Shown here piece after piece: positions 29,324 to 33,868 of a stretch of DNA of 33,868 nt; positions within the stretch are counted from its first letter, which is position 1; every line of letters starts with the position of its first letter. The DNA is from JBAYGJ01 sp041649335. Its GTDB lineage: Bacteria > Patescibacteriota > Patescibacteriia > UBA10025 > JAHIVO01. The stretch spans positions 1 through 33,868 of the forward strand of contig JBAZNF010000012.1 in the NCBI GenBank assembly GCA_041649335.1. Direction: 5' to 3'. The notes beneath the pieces are model-generated. The model made no database searches and was not told where the DNA came from. It saw only the letters and a list, made by a program, of their open reading frames with translations. The position numbers and the translations under genes were made by a program.

Positions 29324-29599
29324 ATGTCTTATATTAGCCAAAAAAAGATTAATAATGATACTCTAAGTCATTTACATCGTATTATAGGACAGTTGAATGG
29401 CTTAGAAAAAATGATAAGCGAGCATCGTGATTGTACAGAGGTCATTACTCAATTAATGGCTGCTCGGGCGTCATTAGAAAAGCTGGGACTGCTAATATTG
29501 AATAATGAATCAAGTTATTGCTTCATTAAGAATAAGGATCCACAAAAGCAATTAATTGATTTACAAAGGATAGCGAATAACCTATTTAAATTAAGTTAA
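29324..29599 (+). CDS. CsoR/CstR-family transcriptional repressor
   Basis: All-helical DUF156 repressor, 91 residues. LHRIIGQLNGLEKMI and CTEVITQLMAARASLEKLGLLIL match the family core. In copper-sensing CsoR the ligands are Cys-His-Cys; here C37 and C66 are present but the His position is E62. That two-Cys pattern is the one of CstR-like persulfide sensors rather than Cu(I) sensors. It is first in an operon with thioredoxin, a thioredoxin reductase-like protein and glutamate dehydrogenase, behind a palindromic operator, so autoregulation in response to thiol or sulfur state is likely (inference). The ATG at 29324 has no SD. Confidence 0.88.
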   Translation: MSYISQKKINNDTLSHLHRIIGQLNGLEKMISEHRDCTEVITQLMAARASLEKLGLLILNNESSYCFIKNKDPQKQLIDLQRIANNLFKLS

Positions 29600-29620
29600 T
29601 TAACTATTTACCTATAGTTT

Positions 29621-29944
29621 ATGTCAGAAGTAATTTTAACCGACCAAAGCTTTGAAAATGAGGTAATAAAGTCTAGCATGCCAGTTTTGGTGGATTTTTG
29701 GGCTGAGTGGTGCGGACCGTGCAAGATGCAAGGGCCCATCGTTGAAGAAGTGGCTAAGGAATTCGTGGGAAAGGCAAAAGTCGGGAAACTCGAAGTAGAC
29801 CAAAATCCTGGTATGGCCCAGAAATACGGTGTCATGAGCATCCCTACCTTGGCTATCTTTAAGGATGGGAAAATTATATGGCAAGGAGTTGGATTGCACC
29901 AGAAAGTGCTGCTGTCAGATCAATTAAATAAGGTTATTAGCTAA
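29621..29944 (+). CDS. trxA: Thioredoxin
   Basis: Small cytosolic dithiol reductant. The active site WCGPCK (C31, C34) follows VDFWAE, and the cis-Pro loop is MSIPTLAIFKDGK. At 107 residues the domain is complete. It lies 21 nt after the csoR-like gene and 28 nt before trxB, in the same orientation, so co-transcribed. No SD is visible before the ATG at 29621 (TATAGTTT). Confidence 0.96.
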   Translation: MSEVILTDQSFENEVIKSSMPVLVDFWAEWCGPCKMQGPIVEEVAKEFVGKAKVGKLEVDQNPGMAQKYGVMSIPTLAIFKDGKIIWQGVGLHQKVLLSDQLNKVIS

Positions 29945-29972
29945 AAAAACCTAAATATTTCATAGAGTATTT

Positions 29973-30929
29973 ATGGAATACGATTTGATTATTGTAGGTG
30001 GCGGATCAGCCGGTTTGACTGCCGCAATTTATGCTAGCCGTCGTGCCTTGAAAACATTAGTTATTTCGCAGGATATCGGCGGCCAAGCGGCAATTACTGA
30101 TGTTATTGAAAACTATCCCGGATATGATTCGATTACCGGTCCCGAACTGATGAGCAAATTTCATCATCAGGCGGAAGCTCATGGCGCAGAGTTCGTCTTT
30201 GAAGAAGTGAAAAAAGTCGAAAAGAAAGGTAATATATTCGGTATTCGTACTGCAAATAAAAGCTATGACGCTAAGGCGGTTATATTGGCTTTTGGCCTGT
30301 CACACCGTCATTTGGATGTCCCTGGCGAAGAGCGGCTTATTGGCAAAGGCGTAACGTATTGTGCCACTTGTGACGGACCGTTATTCAGGGGAAAACGCGT
30401 GGCGGTTGTCGGTGGAGGGAATTCCGGTATAAGTGCGGCGCTCTATCTTTCGGAAATAGCTAGCCAAGTATATCTTCTTAATCGCGCCGGATTGAAGGGA
30501 GAAGAGGTGCTTATTGAGCAGGTTAACAAGAAAAAAAATATTGAAGTCGTTTCCAATGTTGTGACAAAAGAAATAATCGGCCAGGAACGCGTCGAGGCAA
30601 TTGTGGCGTCAAGCTTGGACAACCCATCGGAAATACGAACCATTAAGTTAGAAGGCGTTTTTGTGGAGATTGGATATATCGTAAAGGCGGATTTTATTAA
30701 AGGCTTAGTAGACGTTGATAAGCTTAACCAGATAATGATTTCACCGACCAACGAAACTTCGGTGCCGGGCATTTTTGCCGCCGGTGACGTAACGACGGTG
30801 ACATATAAACAAATCGTCATTTCCGCCGGCGAGGGGTCAAAAGCCGCTTTACAGGCCTATAAGTACTTACAGCAGAAAAGCGGCAAAACCGCAGTAATGA
30901 TTGATTGGAAATCGGGGAACAGGAAGTAA
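29973..30929 (+). CDS. trxB: Thioredoxin reductase-like flavoprotein lacking the NADPH motif
   Basis: FAD-dependent disulfide reductase of the low-molecular-weight TrxR family, 318 residues. The FAD site is IIVGGGSAGLTAAIY (7-20), the redox centre CATC (130-133) and the second dinucleotide site VVGGGNSGISAALYL (145-159). FAAGDVT precedes the C-terminus. In NADPH-dependent TrxR the second site is followed by HRR and a further Arg that bind the 2'-phosphate. Here the sequence is LLNRAGLKGEE, so NADH or another donor is likely. It sits directly after trxA. Confidence 0.92.
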   Translation: MEYDLIIVGGGSAGLTAAIYASRRALKTLVISQDIGGQAAITDVIENYPGYDSITGPELMSKFHHQAEAHGAEFVFEEVKKVEKKGNIFGIRTANKSYDAKAVILAFGLSHRHLDVPGEERLIGKGVTYCATCDGPLFRGKRVAVVGGGNSGISAALYLSEIASQVYLLNRAGLKGEEVLIEQVNKKKNIEVVSNVVTKEIIGQERVEAIVASSLDNPSEIRTIKLEGVFVEIGYIVKADFIKGLVDVDKLNQIMISPTNETSVPGIFAAGDVTTVTYKQIVISAGEGSKAALQAYKYLQQKSGKTAVMIDWKSGNRK

Positions 30930-30959
30930 ACCGTAATTTATTAACATATTTGAATTATT

Positions 30960-32225
30960 ATGAATAAAATCAGTTCGTTTGCGAGTGTTGTGAAGAATAT
31001 TAAAGCCACGGTTAAACGTATTGGCGCGCCGGAGCAGTATGCGGAAGCACTGAGTCGGCCCGACGCGATTCTTCAGCATCCCATTACTATCACCCTGGAT
31101 GACGGCCAGGAAAAAACGTTTGACGGTTTCCGTGTTCAGTTCAACAATGCCCGCGGGCCGTATAAGGGCGGTATCCGTTTCCATCCGGAAGCTGATTTGG
31201 ACGAGGTTAAAACGTTGGCCAGCCTCATGGCGGTGAAATGCGCCGCAGCCGATATCCCGATGGGCGGCGGTAAGGGCGGCATCACTGTGAATCCGAAGGA
31301 ATTATCAGAAGCAGAACTTGAACGATTGGCGCGGGGTTGGGTAAAGGCGTTTTTTAACGAAATCGGCCCAGATAAGGACGTCCCGGCGCCTGACGTGAAT
31401 ACTACCCCGAAAATTATGTCATGGATGGTGGATGAATATTCAAAACTGGCCGGGGAAGATACGCCCGCGTCATTCACCGGAAAACCACTGTCAATAGGAG
31501 GCTCAGAAGGCCGGGAATATTCGACAGCGTTAGGCGGTTTTTTCGTGTTGCGTGAATTGCTCAAAAAAATCGGACTCGAGCCGAAAAAAACAAAGGTGAT
31601 TGTCCAGGGTTTTGGCAATGTCGGGTACCATACGGCTAGAATATTGCACGAGAACGGTTATCAGATCGTTGGCCTGTCCGATTCAAAAGGCGGCATACTC
31701 GTTCCTGGCGGCGTGGACCCAAAACACGTGATGGAGCACAAGAAAGCCAGCGGCAAGCTGGCGGGCGTGTACTGCAAGGGATCGGTGTGCGAAGAAATAG
31801 AATACCAGCGTGTCAGCAATGAGGAATTGCTTGAAGCTGATTGCGACGTTTTGATACCAGCCGCACTGGAAAACCAGATCACGATACATAATGTTGATCG
31901 CATCAAAGCCAGGGTAATTCTGGAAATGGCGAATGGCCCCATAACGCCTGACGCGGACGCGGCATTATACAAAAAAGGCATTCATGTGGCGCCGGACGTG
32001 TTGGCCAATGCCGGCGGGGTGTCCGTCAGTTATTTCGAATGGCGCCAAAACCTCGACCATGAGCATTGGACGGAAAAAGACGTGAATAATAAATTGGAAG
32101 AGAAAATGGTGAAGCAGTTCGGAAATATCTGGACTATCGCCCAGACTCAAAATATTGATTTACGTTCGGCAACATATAATTTGGCCATCGGCAGGATTAT
32201 TGAAGCTATGGAGAAACGTACCTGA
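30960..32225 (+). CDS. gdhA: Glutamate dehydrogenase (Glu/Leu/Phe/Val family)
   Basis: Oxidative deamination of glutamate to 2-oxoglutarate and ammonia, or the reverse. The substrate residues lie in GPYKGGIRFHP, MAVKCA and PMGGGKGGI, and the catalytic Asp in DVPAPDVNT. The Rossmann domain has VIVQGFGNVGYHTA, followed by GLSDSKGG, where the acidic residue after the second strand suggests NAD preference. ANAGGVSVSYFEW is the late family signature. 421 residues is typical of the hexameric enzyme. It follows trxB by 30 nt with no terminator between, so probably the last gene of the redox operon. No SD is evident at the ATG at 30960. Confidence 0.95.
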   Translation: MNKISSFASVVKNIKATVKRIGAPEQYAEALSRPDAILQHPITITLDDGQEKTFDGFRVQFNNARGPYKGGIRFHPEADLDEVKTLASLMAVKCAAADIPMGGGKGGITVNPKELSEAELERLARGWVKAFFNEIGPDKDVPAPDVNTTPKIMSWMVDEYSKLAGEDTPASFTGKPLSIGGSEGREYSTALGGFFVLRELLKKIGLEPKKTKVIVQGFGNVGYHTARILHENGYQIVGLSDSKGGILVPGGVDPKHVMEHKKASGKLAGVYCKGSVCEEIEYQRVSNEELLEADCDVLIPAALENQITIHNVDRIKARVILEMANGPITPDADAALYKKGIHVAPDVLANAGGVSVSYFEWRQNLDHEHWTEKDVNNKLEEKMVKQFGNIWTIAQTQNIDLRSATYNLAIGRIIEAMEKRT

Positions 32226-32237
32226 CGGGCAGCTCAT

Positions 32238-32266
32238 TTGACGGATGGAGTGATGTGTAGTATAAT
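32238..32266 (+). promoter_or_regulatory. Strong promoter after gdhA
   Basis: TTGACG (32238-32243), 17 nt, TATAAT (32261-32266). It starts 13 bp after the gdhA stop and over 200 bp before the next start codon. Confidence 0.8.
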
Positions 32267-32272
32267 ACAAAG

Positions 32273-32407
32273 GAAATAAGCAGTTTATTAGCTTGTCATA
32301 AGGCTTATTTATGGGGGAATCCGAAATTCTCGGAAAAAAATACAGAGATAATAATTTTTATAGATTTAATTTTTTCAATAATTACAACCGCTTGTGCGGT
32401 TTTTTTG
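32273..32407 (+). ncRNA. Structured leader or small RNA, about 135 nt
   Basis: Runs from the predicted start after the promoter to an intrinsic terminator. AAATAAGC (32274-32281) pairs perfectly with GCTTATTT (32303-32310), and CCGA/TCGG form a second small stem (32321-32333). A 35-codon frame from the ATG at 32311 runs through the terminator and is unlikely to be a gene. No known riboswitch class was recognised. Confidence 0.4.
32386..32407 (+). terminator. Intrinsic terminator before the surface-protein gene
   Basis: AACCGC-TTGT-GCGGTT hairpin followed by a T run. It lies 60 nt upstream of the ATG at 32469 and so could end the leader RNA or act as an attenuator. Confidence 0.85.
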
Positions 32408-32468
32408 TTTTTATTTAAAAAATAATTAAACCGTTCGCTAAAATGCGAACAATAAGGAGTCAGTACGT

Positions 32469-33868
32469 ATGAGAAAAATTTTAACCATAGGGGCCGGGCT
32501 AGCGGTCGGGTTGACAGTGATGTTTTTAGCTTCACCGACCCAAGCCGTAACCCAGCCGCTCACTATCGCGAATGTCACCACCAGCTCGACCACGAGCAGT
32601 GCGACAGGCGTGACTTTGACGCTTTCTATCATGATTAATCAGGAAATCCCTGACGGGTATAATTTGGGATTCCATAGCTACTTTAGCGGGGCGTGTTACA
32701 GTTTTCCGTGCGGACACGATTTTTCCAACGCGACTGTTTCCGGACTGGCCGGCGACCTCTCGAAATATTCGGATACGGTAAATGTGCATCTGTCTGGCGC
32801 GATCCCGGTGGGCCCGATTACCGTGACGATTGGCAATGTCATTAACCCGGTACAGGCAGGCTCATATAATATTACTGGAGACCTGAACGGTACGATGATT
32901 GATCCGGATGTATCGCTGTTATTAGGCGACATCGCCGTAGTCGGACAGATCAAGATGCCCGACGGAACGCCGGCATCAAACGCCGGTCTCAATATCCACA
33001 CTCAGGATTACAGTATCAATTACGGCGGGCCGACTGATACGAGCGGTCGTTTCGCCATACCCGTGAATTTTGGCAATGGTACCTTTGTTTCCGGTACGAC
33101 CTATCTTATTGACCTGTGGCCACCGCAGGGTGTAGACGGCATAGTGCCGCCGGATACCGTTTCATTCGTCTACAGCGGTACAACCGTCACTAAAAATATT
33201 TCATTCGTCGTCGCCTCAAAGACAATCAACGTAACCGTTAAATATGACGACGGCAGTCCGGTAACCAATGCCAATGTCTGGGCTAACAAGCGCGGCGGAG
33301 GCAGCAACGTTGGCGGTACGGTAAATTCTTCTGGTGTGAAGACGTTGACCGTGTCGGGCGGGTCATGGGACGTGGGCATTAATTGTCCATGGAACCAGCA
33401 GACAAATTCTCCGGGAAATTGCGATTGGGCCTACAATCAACCGCCGGTAGGTGCTGAATTTGCCCCGGACAGTATAGCTGAAACCCAGAATTTCACTATG
33501 ACAGTAATAAAAGCTACCGCCATCATTAAAGGGAAGATACTCAAACCGGACGGGGCACCGATGCAGGGCGGCGGTATAAATATTCAAAAAGATGGTGGTA
33601 TGGGATTGGGGACGGGTTTAGGGCAGGACGGGTCTTTTTCCGCCAATGTGCCGGCCGGTAACTACCAGGTGAGTTTTTCGCCGAATCCGGATGATCCCAC
33701 TCTTTCCCGCTATTACACCGCGCCGATCTCCGTCAGCGTTGGGGATAATGAAACACGGGATTTGGGCACTATGACCGTGCAGCTGAAGACATCCTTAATC
33801 ACCGGTAAAGTTGCGTTGGAGGATGGTACGGGAGTCTCGGGCGTCCGTCTGAATGCCTGGGTGATGAA
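32469..33868 (+). CDS. Secreted protein with repeated carboxypeptidase-regulatory-like domains, partial
   Basis: Large exported protein cut by the right edge; 466 residues are visible. The signal peptide MRKILTIGAGLAVGLTVMFL is followed by ASPTQA as a likely cleavage site. The mature part begins with a Thr/Ser-rich beta region containing CYSFPC. It continues with repeated Ig-like units of the carboxypeptidase-regulatory/CnaB type: GQIKMPDGTPASNAGLNIH, VTVKYDDGSPVTNANVW, GKILKPDGAPMQGGGINI and GKVALEDGTGVSGVRLNAW. AAGGAG lies 9 nt before the ATG at 32469. The domain type is clear; a role in the cell surface or attachment is inferred from export and repeats. The C-terminal anchor is not visible. 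Confidence 0.85.
   Translation, partial: MRKILTIGAGLAVGLTVMFLASPTQAVTQPLTIANVTTSSTTSSATGVTLTLSIMINQEIPDGYNLGFHSYFSGACYSFPCGHDFSNATVSGLAGDLSKYSDTVNVHLSGAIPVGPITVTIGNVINPVQAGSYNITGDLNGTMIDPDVSLLLGDIAVVGQIKMPDGTPASNAGLNIHTQDYSINYGGPTDTSGRFAIPVNFGNGTFVSGTTYLIDLWPPQGVDGIVPPDTVSFVYSGTTVTKNISFVVASKTINVTVKYDDGSPVTNANVWANKRGGGSNVGGTVNSSGVKTLTVSGGSWDVGINCPWNQQTNSPGNCDWAYNQPPVGAEFAPDSIAETQNFTMTVIKATAIIKGKILKPDGAPMQGGGINIQKDGGMGLGTGLGQDGSFSANVPAGNYQVSFSPNPDDPTLSRYYTAPISVSVGDNETRDLGTMTVQLKTSLITGKVALEDGTGVSGVRLNAWVM

Noticed and set aside
32311..32418. 35-codon gene after gdhA
   Set aside because: The frame runs through the intrinsic terminator and its T run, giving Phe/Asn-rich low-complexity sequence.
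1..33868. CRISPR array, prophage or insertion-sequence transposase
   Set aside because: No regularly spaced repeats, phage structural genes, transposase or integrase were seen on either strand.

Overview
This 33.9 kb window looks like a chromosome segment of a small-genome bacterium of the Candidate Phyla Radiation (Patescibacteria), perhaps a Parcubacteria-like lineage. The placement rests on gene style, not a marker tree. Genes are tightly packed and core proteins are short: a four-domain S1, a 77-residue L32 and an SMC whose coiled coil turns around without a hinge domain. Most housekeeping genes lack a Shine-Dalgarno (SD) sequence, and palindromic repeats are common. TGA is used as a stop, so genetic code 11 applies.

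Layout. 1-2437: smc on the minus strand, cut by the left edge. 2.6-7.5 kb: pyrBI and pyrEF, two gene-fusion enzymes of pyrimidine synthesis transcribed divergently, with very small zinc-ribbon proteins, an HTH protein and two paralogous beta-barrel proteins resembling EF-Tu domain II. Most of these genes have strong SD sites and their own promoter and terminator, unlike the core genes, which suggests acquisition or a separate expression class. 7.6-9.3 kb: rpmF-nusB-rnc. 9.4-14.5 kb: a small Cys-containing protein on the plus strand, then gyrA, a one-TM protein, an MBL-fold hydrolase and a FlgO/TolB-like protein on the minus strand. 14.6-19.0 kb: rpsA, ftsH and a polytopic membrane protein on the plus strand. 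19.1-19.5 kb: an intact tRNA-Ile(UAU) lying between two broken halves of another copy of itself, with palindromic elements. 19.6-23 kb: hup, ymdB, rny and clpP (minus). 23-28 kb: infB-rbfA-DHH phosphodiesterase, and bactofilin plus a degenerate diacylglycerol-kinase-like protein (minus). 28.0-29.3 kb: a small TM protein, three intact tRNAs (Arg CCU, Ala CGC, Ala GGC), several tRNA fragments and two parS-like palindromes. 29.3-32.2 kb: a CsoR/CstR-family repressor with its operator, thioredoxin, a thioredoxin reductase-like protein and glutamate dehydrogenase in one operon. 32.2-33.9 kb: a promoter-leader-terminator unit, then a secreted protein with carboxypeptidase-regulatory-like repeats, cut by the right edge.

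How the genes work together. Translation and RNA turnover dominate (S1, IF-2, RbfA, L32, RNase III, RNase Y, YmdB, DHH nanoRNase, NusB). Proteostasis (FtsH, ClpP) and DNA topology or segregation (GyrA, SMC, HU, parS-like sites) follow. The redox operon is probably autoregulated by a thiol-based sensor.

Most notable observations. (1) A family of about 32-bp palindromic elements sits inside broken tRNA copies, twice at the same point of the D arm (AGCT^CA). (2) An intact tRNA-Ile is nested inside another copy and framed by an inverted repeat that includes its own 3' end. (3) A triple-hairpin palindromic element lies in frame in the G domain of IF-2. (4) The SMC has no hinge. (5) Two identical parS-like 16-mers lie 592 bp apart.
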